Of a DNA stretch of 64,000 bases, positions 46,524-57,989 are shown piece after piece. Location of the stretch: the NCBI GenBank assembly GCA_030762935.1, contig CM060899.1, positions 12,879,001-12,943,000 on the forward strand. Direction: 5' to 3'. Position 1 is the stretch's first letter. Every line of letters starts with the position of its first letter. Both the position numbers and the translations under genes were made by a program. Source of the DNA: Hymenopus coronatus. Lineage: Eukaryota; Arthropoda; Insecta; Mantodea; Hymenopodidae. The notes under the pieces are model-generated. The model did no database searches. It saw only the letters and a list, made by a program, of their open reading frames with translations, and was not told the origin of the DNA.

Positions 46524-49232
46524 TTAATAGACCAGCAGATTAACTTTGATTATTAATGAACGCCCTAATTTTCTTCTTGAAGAGTATAACATTCCAATAG
46601 TCCTTAGATCTTCAGGTAGGGAATTCCAAAGAAGAGCTAAATCTATTGTGAATGATGATGAATTGAGGGTTGTATGATGAGCAAGTATAGCAAGAAGGAA
46701 AGAGTGTAATGAGTGAGTTTCTCTACTGTGACAGTCAGAAAGGTATTTAAAGTCATCAGTTACAGAGTTTGGAATGCAAGAATGAAGGAGTTGATAGAAA
46801 AATGTTAAGGAATACAATTTTCTTCTATCCTTAAGCCATTTAAGTGTTTTGAGTGATCAAATTGATGGAGATTTCACACAAAGCATTCACACATATTCTG
46901 AGCCCGTTGAAGTCTTGGATCAAATTTTCAGTTAGGTTATTAAAAAGAGAGTCACAATAGTCAAAATGGGGCATCACAATCATTTGTATTAATATTATCT
47001 TAATTGAAGTTGCTAAAGAGTCATTCATTCATTTTAAAGGAGAGCCTATTGACAATACTGTTTTACCTACATGTGTAATTTGCATGTTACAGTTTAAATG
47101 TTGATATCCATATAAACTCCAAGATTCTGTACTGTATTATGAAATGCTATTTCAGAATTATTTAATGCAATATGTTGTATGTTATCCAAATTTAAAGTTC
47201 CCAGCAACCGCTTGAGTCCCATATTTGACTGTGACTTTCCTGAATTCAGCCATAGTCCATGTTTTAATGACCAAGTTGGTAGTGAATTTAAGTCTTCATT
47301 TAATTGAGTTGTCTTAAGTAATTAAGGTCCGTTTGTAAGTACAATTGCAAGTCGAGAGTGAAAAGAGGGTGTTTACAATGTCTTATACTTTCTGTAATGT
47401 CATTTATGTAAATAGCAAACAACAAGGGCCCAAGCTACACAAGCTTTTCTTTTTTCTTGTAGATTGGCTTGATCTATTTACACCTACTACAGTTTGCTGG
47501 TGCTCAGATAAATAGGATTAAACCATGTTGTAATGATATTTGACTTATTCAAATATTGAAGCTTACCAATTGATAAGTCAATATCTACTGTATCAAAAGC
47601 TTTAGAAAAATACAGTAATCTTAGTAAGGTCAATTGTTTGCTGCTTCACGTATATCCTCATTAACTTTTAATAATGCAGTGTTTGTATTGTGTCCCTGTG
47701 TGATGCCAGAATGATATTCGTTTAGGTTATTTTTGTTGAGGTAGTCTGTAACTTGTCTGTGAATTATTCATTCAAGCTCTTTGGACATGACAGGAAGGAT
47801 ACTAAGAGGCCAATAATCATTCAGGGAATTGGGAATTTTTGATTTTTGGGAGGGGAAAAATATGGGCTTGTTTCCATAATTAAGGAAATGTAAAGGTTAT
47901 TATTGATGCATTAAATATATGAGTCACAGAAGGTACTATTATGTCTACAATGAGTCATATCATAGAGATGTTAATGTTACATCCTTCAGTAGTAGTACTC
48001 AGTAAAGTTTTCCCAATATCTAGATCATTTATATAGTTGAAGTGGAAGTTTACATCACAGGAGGGAGAGAGCTTTTGTTTCAGTTTGTTGGTAGTCATCT
48101 TTGTTTAATGGAATGGTGACAACATTTGTAAAGTAGTCACTGAACAAGTCTAAAGGATGTTGTCTACCTGATTGTTTGTTTTACCTATTCCCATTCCAAA
48201 TAAGGTCACAGGTTCAAACCTAGCGGAGGACGATGGATTTTTTCAGGTGTAAAAATCGCTAGCATGGCTTCCCACAGAAGGGAAGTAAAGCTATGGGTCC
48301 TGTGTCGTAGATTTACAGTGCGTAAAAGAACCTCAAGCCTGATAGAGAGGCCTCTGAACAAAATTAAGCGGTCTTTCGTGCTCAGTATAGAATGGGACAC
48401 TGAGAACTACAGTAGTTAAAGAGCATTCATAAATAACATGCCATTTCATTTCCCGTTCCAAAGTCTTGAAGTGTTAGCAGCAGTTTTTACTGTGTTTTTT
48501 ACATATATATTTTGTCGCTTAGTTCTGATTGCCTTAGTTGTCTGATTACATACTCATTTGTACTGCTCAAAATTGTAAATTTTTCTCCTGTAATTTTGAC
48601 ATATTTGGTCTCTTTCTGTCGTCAAGTTATATACAGAGTGAGTCATCCAAGGAGCTCCTTTCCTTTTCACAACTGTAGATTTTATAGAGGAAAAATTTGT
48701 CATATAATATTATAATGGGGTCGTTTAATAATTGAACTTCTTCACTTACATCTTTTACTGTCCAAATTGTGTGCCATGGTATCTGTAGTGCATCTTATTT
48801 TAGAGCAGCTTCGTCACTATGATTTAGGTCTCTATAGGTACATTTATGTAAATTGTTGGAGCATTTGAATGAGTAAGCAATGTATATAAGGTCATATTTT
48901 CGCATTCTACTTGCTGGAAGTAGTCCATAAATGAGGACTCTATTGGGTTTATTGGTCACAATTAAGTCAAGCAAAGTTGCAGACGTGTGCTAAAGGTGTG
49001 TTGATTGGAGAGGAAGGATAGTTAGGTTATTAGAAACGAACATAGTTGTCAGTTATACAGTTGAAGCAGCGTTAGTAGCCAATACATTTGAATTAAGGTC
49101 CCCCATGAAGATGACTTGTTCACCAATGAGGTAGTACACTTTGTAATGCAGTCTCTATGTACTCAATATGATTCACTTTAGGCAGTTTGTATTGTACACA
49201 TACTAGGCATTTCTTACAACTAGCAGTTATTT
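46524..49232 (-). pseudogene. LINE endonuclease end, reverse transcriptase and C-terminus, decayed
   Basis: Readable blocks include a NNYFSEHQQ-like stretch and LGPLLFAIYINDI (RT motif before the catalytic box) near 47385-47440, then a DLQLYLQTDLNYL region. C-terminal segments are SIKIILIQMIVMPHFDYCDS (46840-47028), then FYQLLHSCIPNSVTDDFKYL and LLWNSLPEDLRTIG (46524-46817). These last phrases are characteristic of the C-terminus of CR1/Jockey-like ORF2 proteins. Many stops occur and the region 48195-48430 is an S2 insertion. Confidence 0.78.
48195..48430 (+). repeat. S2 SINE-like repeat inside the LINE
   Basis: GGTCACAGGTTCAAACCTAG head, GGCTTCCCACAGAAGGGAAG, AAAGCTATGGGTCCTGTG, then GCGGTCTTTCGTGCTCAGTA and GACACTGAGAACTACAGTAG. 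Collinear with 63478-63735. Confidence 0.85.
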
Positions 49233-49655
49233 CTATAAGAGAAATTCAGACTGGCCTGTGTACTCAGATGGTGAGGCAGAAATGGCTTTTGGTTGTAGAT
49301 CTCTTCCAACATAAGCAGCCGCAGCTTCATCTCTTTTATTGTCACTATCATTATGGAGCAAAGTATGTCCAGTCATTGCAATGTGTGTTGATGGAAGGCG
49401 AGAATTTAGCCATGTTTCAGATATAAGAATTACATGCAAGTTAAGTGGTGAAAATATGCAAAACAATCCGTCAAAATGTGCATGAATGCTTTGAGCTACT
49501 TGAAGGGAGTTCAGGAAAGTGGAAAGAGAAGAATTCAGGAGGTCAGTAGCAGGTTCTTTTGCACTGTTCCTGGTGCTAGAAGAAGGGGTAAGAGTAGGTA
49601 TTTGACCATCACTTAAGACTGCCGTGTGTACATAGTTTTTCTCAGTGGATGCCAA
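49233..49655 (-). pseudogene. LINE endonuclease, N-terminal part
   Basis: A 140-residue open stretch with SLQVAQSIHAHFDGLFCIFS, then LNLHVILISETWLNSRLPS. The ISETWL motif carries the catalytic glutamate of APE-type LINE endonucleases. SDNKRDEAAAAYVGRDL follows, corresponding to the RGGGVALYV region. The frame is lost afterwards. The clade (CR1 or Jockey group) is inferred from motif style. Confidence 0.8.
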
Positions 49656-49860
49656 CCTTAGAATCTAAAATAATATATATTAATCTAAAGTCTAATACTA
49701 CCAATTTAATTCTAACTAATAATAATCTTAAAACAAAAATAACTGGTTAATGATAAATACCAAAATCATAATAGCAGTGAATAAAATCTAAGGAAGTGAA
49801 GAGTAAAAAGCTCTAAATAACTAAAATAAGATTCTAACAATGAGAAAAGTAATGTCGTTT
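49656..49860. other. Non-coding spacer within the LINE
   Basis: AT-rich segment (TTAATCTAAAGTCTAATAC and similar) between the ORF1 and endonuclease remnants, without recognisable LINE blocks. It may be an insertion or a rapidly evolving inter-ORF region. Confidence 0.3.
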
Positions 49861-49989
49861 GTGTGTGTTACCGGCTGTTGACTCATGCTTTATATGTCCC
49901 TGACACATGTTATTTAGCATTTTTGGCCACCTTGTTTTACACAAATTATGCCATCTATAGTTCAAACATCTTTAAGCCTATATTTTGTA

Positions 49990-50529
49990 AAACATTGCTG
50001 CAAAATTTTGGACCTTTTTGGTGTCAAATCCATGCTTATAGTGATTTCTTGGCCCTATATCTTCTTATTCTGGAACATTTCACTTCGTTCCCTGTAACTG
50101 ACAAATTTTACAATTCCAGGTCATGGTCTTTCAGTCTCTTTCCCCACACGATGGCTGTGATCAATATGACTCACTTCTAAATTGACGCCAATTTTTGTGG
50201 CCACGATTATCACGATATTGTTTCTCACTTTGCCATTTTCTTCAGTATTGCGAATATCCGGAGACACTGCCTCCGTTGGTACTGCTCCAGATCATTCACT
50301 TTGTCACCAAGTTCTGCAATTTATTGTCTTTTTGAGCTAGCGTTTGCTGCAGTTCCTCAGTAACCTCTATGTTCCTGCTGATGTTTGCTTGTAGCTTGTC
50401 CACAATTGTCTCGCTTATAAGGCTGGCAAGACTCCTCAACATGTTGGGGTTATGCCACTCTTTTTTCACCATACATCTAACACAATCTTTAATATCTTCA
50501 TCCAAACTCCTATTTTTCTTAGGATCCAT
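49990..50529 (-). pseudogene. LINE ORF1 remnant (coiled coil and RRM-like part)
   Basis: Starts MDPKKNRSLDEDIKDCVRCM and contains the helical SETIVDKLQANISRNIEVTE segment. LEQYQRRQCLRIFAIL, a border typical of ORF1p in CR1-like elements, lies at about 50240-50290. Then in other frames come a DIDRSHRVG-like ILITAIVWG stretch and a VKFVSYRER-like NEVKCSRIRRYRAKK. This would be the RNA-binding protein of the element. Frameshifts beyond residue 80 destroy it. Confidence 0.7.
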
Positions 50530-50664
50530 GGTGATGTTATGGAGGTAATGTTTTAATGCAATCACTCCAATGTAAAAATAACTTTGCATTCTGCAGTAAA
50601 CACTACTTCAAGCATTTTGTCAGGAGCCCAAAAAACCACTCACACAACACAGTCTGCCATCTTA

Positions 50665-51155
50665 CATAGCAGATGAAATATATTTCTTGAATTTTCTGGG
50701 TGAAGCCTCTAAAGACCTCTTTATTCTCAATTATTTTGCTTAGTTTTGTATAACTGGTAAACCGTAAGAGATAGACAGAAAATTGCTACACAAAAATGTG
50801 GATCACATTAAAACACGCAATTTATGTCAAATATGTTTTTTTCGTGGAATCACTCATTTCTGAGATATTCCTTGTTATTGGTTTCACACTTAAAATACTT
50901 AAAATTTTCTCATAAGGAAAGTTGTAAACTCCTGGCTCTGCATAGAAACAGATTTCAGTCACAGGGCAACCAGTTTTTAAAAGATTTCACTATCCTATTA
51001 GCCTAGTGTATTCCCTTATTTTTCTTCTACTTACAAGGAAGCATGTAATTAAGACAATTTCTGCTAATGTTTATCTTGATTATATAAAGTAGATAGAAGA
51101 ATATGCTTTTTTGACAATAATGATGTACAGAAAGTCATGTGAATGCAACACATCC
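50665..51155 (-). repeat. AR1 repeat, second part, continuing from 46205
   Basis: Begins where the other part stopped: TTGAATTTTCTGGGTGAAGC, then GTAAACCGTAAGAGATAGAC, then AGAAAGTCATGTGAATG at the AR1 5' end. Confidence 0.82.
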
Positions 51156-51157
51156 AA

Positions 51158-51391
51158 TTTTTTTTGGTGGTGTTTAATGCCTGCTTTTACTACTGTGGCA
51201 CCATAGGCTATGACAATGATGATACATGAAATGAAGATGGGTCACTGGTGGAATGTGATGGCAAGGGAAGCCAGAGAAGATGGAAAAAAGCCACCCCTCT
51301 GCTGCTTTGTTGACCAGAAATCCCACATATGGTCAATTGGCATCAAACCTGGGTGAGATACAAGTGGTCTAACCACTCTGCCACAGCACAG
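51158..51391 (-). repeat. S1 SINE, full length
   Basis: Minus-oriented copy. A T-run tail and GTGTTTAATGCCTGCTTTT are at the left, GGTCTAACCACTCTGCCACA at the right (complement of the tRNA-like head). Confidence 0.9.
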
Positions 51392-51732
51392 CCTAATATG
51401 CATTTGAATGCTTACATGACAATCCTGGGTGGTTCTAATCTCTATGTTGGTTACTGGACTGTTGAATCCAGTGATACATTGATATACAAGAACAGGCACT
51501 CTTGATTCAGATTTTGGACTTTTAAAAGCATTTTGTTGGTTTTCCAATACATTTCACATTACATATGTTCAAATTGTTGGATGCCTCTTAGAAATACTGA
51601 AGACTGCTTCATCGCTGTTATTGTTGGTGGCATAAGATCACCAGCTAACTGTAACCTTTGTATTGCTGGGTAGACCTGCTGGAAGATATCCAGCAGGATA
51701 GTTTAACCAACAGTAACTGGCCTGCTCTTTAA

Positions 51733-52329
51733 CACTTTTAATACCAATCAGGATCTAACCATTATCCAAAAAATTCTACGAGAATTGCCGATCACGATCT
51801 AATTGTGATGCCATTTTCATACGTTTTAACTCTTTCCAGTGGGAAAGTCTGTGCACTTTCTACATCATAGCCAGAGCCATCTCTTTATACTTCAAAGCAC
51901 TAAATTAGCTCCAAATCTAATTTGTTTAGCCAGGTTTTGTTTACCTTAAGAAAGATGGCTTTATAGCCAAAGGCTATGAACCGAAGAGGAAATAAGAACT
52001 ACAGTTTGCGATGTATTAGAGGAGAGTGAGTAATTTTGAATTTTCAGACCATAATGAAAGTGTTTCGGACTTCAACATAAGAGAGGAAGATATATATAGG
52101 TTTATTCTAGCTTCAGTGATGAAAATGCAGCTGATAACAAGGTCTCTTGCATGCATGCAAGTATTTAGTGTGCAGTTATCAAAATGGATTTACGAAGGTA
52201 TAAGCAGATGACGCAGACAATGTGAATCAACCATTCTCAGCTGTGCAACAACATGAGTCCTAAATTGTACAGTGATATGTATTTCATTTGTATCCTATTG
52301 CTTTATGCCATTTTCAATAATAGGGTATC

Positions 52330-52365
<36 letters not shown>

Positions 52366-53396
52366 GAGTTTTTTTTTTCCTAATTTTCTTTCTTTTTCTT
52401 TTTTTTTTTCAGTACTCAGCCTTCAGGTTATGTGTATTCATTTTTTGTATTTTAAAGAAATAAGACATCAGACCAAAACAAGATGCTGCTTTAGTAAAGA
52501 CATATCTGTGCTTTCATTTAATTAGCCGAAACTATCTGTGAAGTATGTCTAATTATGGATTATTTTGAGTTTTTTAATTTTATTTTCAGATTTATGTTTT
52601 GTTTTTACTTTTTTTAAAACTTTGAGGAGATTTCTCATCCATATAATGCAATAGTCAAAAGGGTTTACCCCAAAAAAAAAAAAAAATCTGATGTGTTCCA
52701 TTAACATGACTTTCTCTATATCACTGTAACAAATTATTGTTAATAAGCTTATCTTTTATTTATTTCATGCTAATCCAGAAAAATTAGCAGAAAGAGTCTT
52801 ATTTCTTGCTTTATTGTAAGTAGAAGCGAAATAAGGGAGTACCATAGGTTAAAGTGAAAGCCAAAAGCTGGTTGCTATGTGACTGATGTTCCTTTGTTTC
52901 TATGGACAGGAGTTGACAAATTCCTGTATGAGCAAAGTAAAAGTTTTTCAAAGCTGAAACCAAGAAAAAGGAATATCTCAAAAATGATCAACTCCACGAA
53001 AAAAAGTATATAACATAAATTGTCCGTTTCAACATGCTCTACATTTTCTGTTTGTTAAGTTTCTGTCTGTTAAGTTTCTGTCCATCTCTTATGGTTTAGT
53101 AGTTATGCAAAATTCATCCAGAATAAAGTAGTCTTCAGAGGTTATTCCCAGAAAATTCAAAATATATATTTTATTTGTCAGGTAAATATCTTTAATATAT
53201 ATTTTAATCAAAATCATTAGAGCCATTTTTTAGAAAATCAAAATTTTCGAAAAAAGTTCCACGTAAATGGTAGTTTGGGGTTGGGAGAATTTTCTCAAAA
53301 TCTTGGTGTCGCATCCCTGGAAGATACTAAACTTAAATACCAAATTTGGTATTTTACAGTCTTTTCGTTTTTGAGTTATCGTGTTCATAGACACAC

Positions 53397-53453
<57 letters not shown>

Positions 53454-53722
53454 CACAGACCTTTTTCTGAAAACACTTTTTTTGGATACAGGGGACCCTG
53501 AAATATATATTTCCGGTGAAATCTCGGTATCAAATGTTTTGGTGGAGTGCAATACATTCTCTATACACTATTTACATAGTATGTATAGAGAAAGTAAAAA
53601 TTGAGCTCTCTATGTGATTTGATACTTATTTTATTACATAAATTTAAAACCCTACATTCTCCTGTAGAATTGCTTGGCACTTTTCAGACAGTACTTCGCT
53701 GTTCGGGCTGGCACTTAAAGGT
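51733..53722. mobile_element. piggyBac-type non-autonomous element, diverged sister of 36391-37519
   Basis: Degenerate ends CACTTTTAATACCA and TGGCACTTAAAGGT lie beside TTAA (51729-51732, 53723-53726). Interior phrases are shared with the first copy: GATCTAATTGTGATGCCATT, GTGAGTAATTTTGAATTTTC and AGAGAGGAAGAT. The peptide remnant reads MSNFEFSDHNESVSDFNIRE. A complete AR1 copy (52687-53600) is inserted at an A-run near its right end, and a GT microsatellite lies at 52330-52361. Confidence 0.82.
52687..53600 (+). repeat. AR1 repeat, complete copy
   Basis: TCTGATGTGTTCCATTAACA start and AGTATGTATAGAGAAAGTAA end. Includes a (CA)n tract at 53392-53456 and a partly preserved terminal palindrome at 53560-53592 (CTCTATACACTATTTACATA and the inverse). 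Comparison with the uninterrupted sister element near 37400 shows the exact insertion site within an A-run. Confidence 0.9.
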
Positions 53723-54091
53723 TTAAATGCTAACACAAGAGGAACTCTAAAAAGACACCATGTCTCTGTATAGCGACACCACAAAATTGTTTTTCAGGGA
53801 GGACAACAGTTCTTCTGTTTGCATGTATGCTAGTTTCAGGATTTGAAATGTACTATTCCGTAAAAGGCCAAAAGGGCAATATTGATACAATGTGAAGAAG
53901 TCCAGTTTTAAGAACCTTCCATGAGGGTGTAGTTTAGCATTAATTTATTCAATTTTAGTATCATAAGAGGCTACAGGTGTGCTTCTTATTAAGTTTATAA
54001 GATGTCAAAGTGAGAGGAGGCAATCATGACAGCATTATCTGGCTTAGGGATTTGTGCAAAGTTAGAAATGGAATTGGAGTTTTATTTATGA

Positions 54092-54250
54092 ACACTCTTT
54101 AATGCTGTAGTTTTCAGCACCCTTTTCTATACTGGGCATAAAAGACTGCTTAATCTTACTCAGAGGCCACTGAGGTTTCTTTTACTTACCATAAATCTAC
54201 AACACAGGACCACTGCTTTTCTTCCAAAGGAATGTGCAAGATTAGGTTAG
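54092..54250 (-). repeat. S2 SINE-like repeat in array unit 1
   Basis: Complement of the S2 3' part: TAGTTTTCAGCACCCTTTTC, CTGCTTAATCTTACTCAGAG. Confidence 0.78.
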
Positions 54251-54284
54251 GTTGTATGTGTGTATGAACCAGATCAAAATATTT

Positions 54285-54505
54285 GCTGTGGCTGAGTGAT
54301 TAGACCAGTTGCCTCTCATCTAGATGGCCCAGGTTCGATTCCAGCCAAACACATTTGGGATTTGTGGTGGAAAAAGTGGTGTAGGGTAGGTTTTCCCAGG
54401 GTTTTCCATTTTCCTATCAGTGCTCCATTCCATGTATTGTCAGTATCATTGCCTGTGGTGACATTGGTAGTAAAAGCAGGCATTAAATACCATAAAAAAA
54501 AAAGA
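54285..54505 (+). repeat. S1 SINE, full length, array unit 1
   Basis: TGGCTGAGTGATTAGACC gives a good box A; CAGGTTCGATTCC gives box B. The tail is AAAAGCAGGCATTAAATACC plus A-run. Confidence 0.92.
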
Positions 54506-55142
54506 TCAAAATATTGGGTATCAATTAGTTCAGTTTTAAACAAGAATAATGGAAGTTGAGGCCACTAAGACTGTAGAAAGCCACAGTGAATAACAAGAGT
54601 TCTCTAGGTGATGGCAACTGACCTGCTCTTTAAATGCTGGCACCAGAGGAACACTAATAAATACTCTCTCTCTCTCTGTGAGGTGACACCACAAAGACCT
54701 TTGCAGGTGGGACAACAGCTCTTCTAATGTGTGCATGTATGCTAGTTTCAGGACCTGAAATGTACTATTCTTTAAAAGGCTAAAAACAATATTGGTAGAA
54801 TAGTGAAACTGTCCAGTTTTATGAACTTTTAATGAGGGTTTACTTCAGCATCAATTAATTCAATTTTGTACCATAAGAGGCTGATGACCGACAGGTTTGC
54901 GACTTCTTTGTAGGCTCTAATGAGCTGCTGCAAATGACAGTATTTCTTGAGATTTGTGCGAGGTTAGGTCAGGTGTGTTTGTGTATGTATAAACCAGATT
55001 AAAATATTGGCTCTCAGCTAACTGGGTTTTAAACAAGAAGGATACCAAGTGGAGGCCATTAAGGCTGTAGTGAGCTGCAGCAAATGACAGCATTCTCTGA
55101 TTTTGAGGTTTGTGAGAAGTTAGAAATGTATTATGTATGTTT

Positions 55143-55281
55143 TATTTATGGGTACTCATTAACTGCTGTGGTTCTCAGTGTCCCATTCTGTATTGGGTGT
55201 GAAATACTACTTAATTTTACTCATAGGCCTCTTTATCAGACTTGAGGTTCTTTTACAAGCCATAAAGCTACAACATGAGAC
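55143..55281 (-). repeat. S2 SINE-like repeat in array unit 2
   Basis: GTGGTTCTCAGTGTCCCATT, TACTTAATTTTACTCATAGG; the same relative site as in unit 1. Confidence 0.78.
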
Positions 55282-55492
55282 CTGTGGTTGGACCATTTAC
55301 CTCTCACCTAAATGGCCTGGATTCGATCATTTGTGGGATTTGTGGCATACAAAGCACTGCAGGGGTGGCTCTTCCCCAGGTTCTCCAGTTTCCTCTGCCA
55401 TTGCAATCCACCAGTTATCCATCATTCCATGTATCATCCGTGTCATTGCTATTTTAGTAAAAGTGGGTGTTAAACACAATCAAAAAAAAGAA
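55282..55492 (+). repeat. S1 SINE, array unit 2, head partly replaced
   Basis: GTTGGACCATTTACCTCTCA, GGATTCGATCATTTGTGGG, tail AAAAGTGGGTGTTAAACAC plus A-run. It abuts S2 directly. Confidence 0.88.
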
Positions 55493-56570
55493 AGAGATCA
55501 AAATTTTGAGCATAAGCTAATTGGGTTTTAAGCAAGAATGATGGAAGTGGAGGCCATAAACACTGTAGAAGATCACAGTGAATAACAGAGTTCTCAAAGC
55601 GACGGCAATTGGCTTGCTCTTAAAATGCTGGCATCAGAGGAACTCTAATTAACACACTAAATTAGCTCTAGCATTTCTTTTGCTATACCATCTGCAAGGG
55701 TTTAGGTTGTATGTTAGATTTTATTTCATTGCAACTGTTGACATTTGATGCATTCCAAAAATGCTATCTTGAAAATCTTGAAAATGGTCTAATCAGTCGA
55801 ATACTCTTCTTGTTATAATTAAATATATTGTTCGAACTATACTTCATAGTGAGACAACAGCTCTTCAACTGTTTGCCTGTACAGTAGTTCAGGACCTGAA
55901 ATCTGCTATTTCTTAAAAGGCTAAACGAAAAGACAATATTGGTACAATAGCGAAGTGGTCCAGTTTTAAGCACTTTTAATGAGGGTTTACTGTAGCATTA
56001 ATTGATTCAATTTTGGTACCATAAGAGGTTGATAAGCAACAGGTTTGCTACTTATGGTTTTAAAAGGAAAAAGTGAGAGGAGGCCATTTGTCTGTAGTTA
56101 GCTGCAGCAAATGACTGTATCCTCTGGTTTTGAGATTTGTGCAAAATTGGGTTATGTTGTATGTATGTATAAACCAGATCAAAACATTGGCTATCAGCTA
56201 ATTGGGTTTTAAACAAGAATGATCCAAATTGAGGCCATTAAGAGTGTAGGAAGCCACAGTGAACGACAGAGTTCTGCTGTTTCAGATTTGTGCGAGGTTA
56301 TATTAGTTTTAATGTGTGTGTGTTACACGTGTGCAATGAATGGGTGGATGAGTGTCTGTGTGTGAACTCGATCAAAATAATGGGCATGAACTTACTCAGC
56401 TTAAAATGAGAATGAGGTAAGCAGAAGCCATCAGGCCATAGCAAGCCACATCGAATGATAACGTTTCAAGATTTGCACAAGGTTAGGTTAAGTTTAGTGT
56501 GCATGTATATAAACTAGACGAAAATGGGTATCAGCTTATTTGGTTTAAACCTGGTGTAACACAGAAATGC

Positions 56571-56879
56571 TGTGTTTTGGGATAACACATTTGCTTTCTG
56601 TTAATAACTGCACAGCAAGTTTTGAGTAACTTTATTGAGGAAACATTCTGGAAGTTTTTCATTTTAATAACTTAAAAATTGTATGGTAAGCTGCATTTTA
56701 AAAAAAAACTTCTAAAGTATTGCAATGGATTAAATTGTAGGGGATTGCGCACTTACTCATTCCTTCCTTTTATCCTGAAATTTTGCTAATGTATGGTTTA
56801 TTAAATATTGTACATTTTTTTTTAAAATAAAAGGATCATTCAATAAATAACTAAAATTATTTAAAAAAAACTATTACAA
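56571..56879. other. No recognisable feature
   Basis: AT-rich spacer between the tandem array and the mariner remnant. Confidence 0.4.
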
Positions 56880-57600
56880 TAGTGTAATATAATAGTAATT
56901 ATTTTTCAATGTAATCCCACCCCCCTACCAAGTTCTTTACACTTAGACCAGCACTGGATAGACTTCACAACTCCAAGTGAAAAGAATTTTTGGGGGCCTA
57001 TGCATGATCGGTTATGTGAGCCTTAAGCCACTAAGGTCTTCTTTTAGTGGGTTAAAAATGTGATAATCTGAAGGTGCCAGATGTAAAGAATACGGGGTGG
57101 GGAGTGCAGACTAACTTCTGGTCTTTGATGGTATCTTATGTGACTCTGGCAGTGTACAACCTCATGCAGTATCAATACACCACTGGACATTAAGTCCACG
57201 CCACTTCCTCAAAATTGTTGGTTTTAAATTCCGACTCATAATGTTTGCATTCGTCATGCTTTACTTTAGTCTCTCTGCATGCAATATTCAAGAATTATTC
57301 CCTTTAATCCCAACATGACTTTACCAGCGGTTCTTTCACTTTTTACCAATTTTTGTTTTGGAACTTGTTTGAAGTTATCTGCCCACTCATACACTTTTGT
57401 TTGACTCAAATAACTTCCACCATATTGCACTGCCATTCGATGGTGAAAATTTGATTGGTTTAAACCCTTCTGCTGACCAAAATCTAATGACACTCCTCTG
57501 CTCCAAGCTGGTGCAAACCTGTAACTTATTTTCACTGAATATCAGCATTCCATTAGCAAGGCAGGTGTGCCAAGCCATCTGAAAATAATTCTAGGACACC
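56880..57600 (-). pseudogene. Mariner transposase remnant with internal deletion
   Basis: Minus-strand N-terminus, in alternating frames: LQVCTSLEQRSVIRFWSAEG, HHRMAVQYGGSYLSQTKVYE, then WADNFKQVPKQK, the paired-type HTH region. It jumps within a few residues from KSERTAG to KVMLGLKGI, a block that normally lies about 100 residues further on, so the middle including the first catalytic aspartate is deleted. The distal part reads SSGVLILHE (second site, eroded), then a PPYSPDLAPSDYH-like TFASSDYHIF near 57035-57075 and PLKEDLSGLRLT. It belongs to the same broad mariner group as the copy at 18655. No terminal repeats were found. Confidence 0.75.
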
Positions 57601-57989
57601 ATCAGAACAACTAAGAAGCACATGCCTTGTCAGAGTTTAATAATTTTTATACAACTTTTCTGGTTATTGAATTGATCTTGTATATTAATTATAAGCTTGT
57701 TAATATATCTATGTATAGCAAAGCTACAAACATAATCTGGAAATTTTGGAAAAGTATGAGAAGTAATAGATAAAACCTCAAATGTGCAACCATGTCCTCT
57801 ATTAAATGTAATATAATTTATTATTTTATTCCAATAATGTGTAGATTTACATCAAAACAGTGCTAAAAATTTGATATAGTAGATTTGAAAACCTAAATTT
57901 TTGGTTCTGGTCAGTGTTGCTATATTTTTATGGATTAGTCATCTTAATTAGCAGTCACATGTAATAATACAGATTTAAACACTGCCTTT
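57601..57989. other. No recognisable feature
   Basis: AT-rich spacer without visible coding or repeat content. Confidence 0.4.

Larger units (their letters stand above)
46206..50664 (-). mobile_element. Near-full-length non-LTR retrotransposon (CR1/Jockey-type LINE) inserted in AR1
   Basis: ORF1, endonuclease, RT and C-terminal segments occur in the right order on the minus strand. The 3' end has a TAAATAAATA-type tail (complement near 46208-46218) and the 5' end starts near AAGATGGCAGACTG (about 50650-50664). The presumed 9-bp target duplication is CATATCAGA (46197-46205) and CATAGCAGA (50665-50673), one mismatch. The AR1 sequence continues on both sides, confirming the borders. The element is about 4.46 kb including an S2 copy at 48195-48430. 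Frames are broken throughout. Confidence 0.85.
53735..56570. repeat. Complex tandem array (~0.9-1.2-kb units) with embedded SINE pairs
   Basis: The anchor GTATGCTAGTTTCAGGA with its followers (CTGAAATGTACTATT, CAATATTGGTA, CCAGTTTTA, AATGAGGGTTTA) recurs at about 53825, 54730 and 55875. The second anchor TAAACAAGAATGATGGAAGT recurs near 54535, 55030, 55540 and 56210. Units 1 and 2 carry S2 followed by S1 in the same relative order, so the pair was probably present before amplification. Unit 3 lacks it. Confidence 0.78.
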
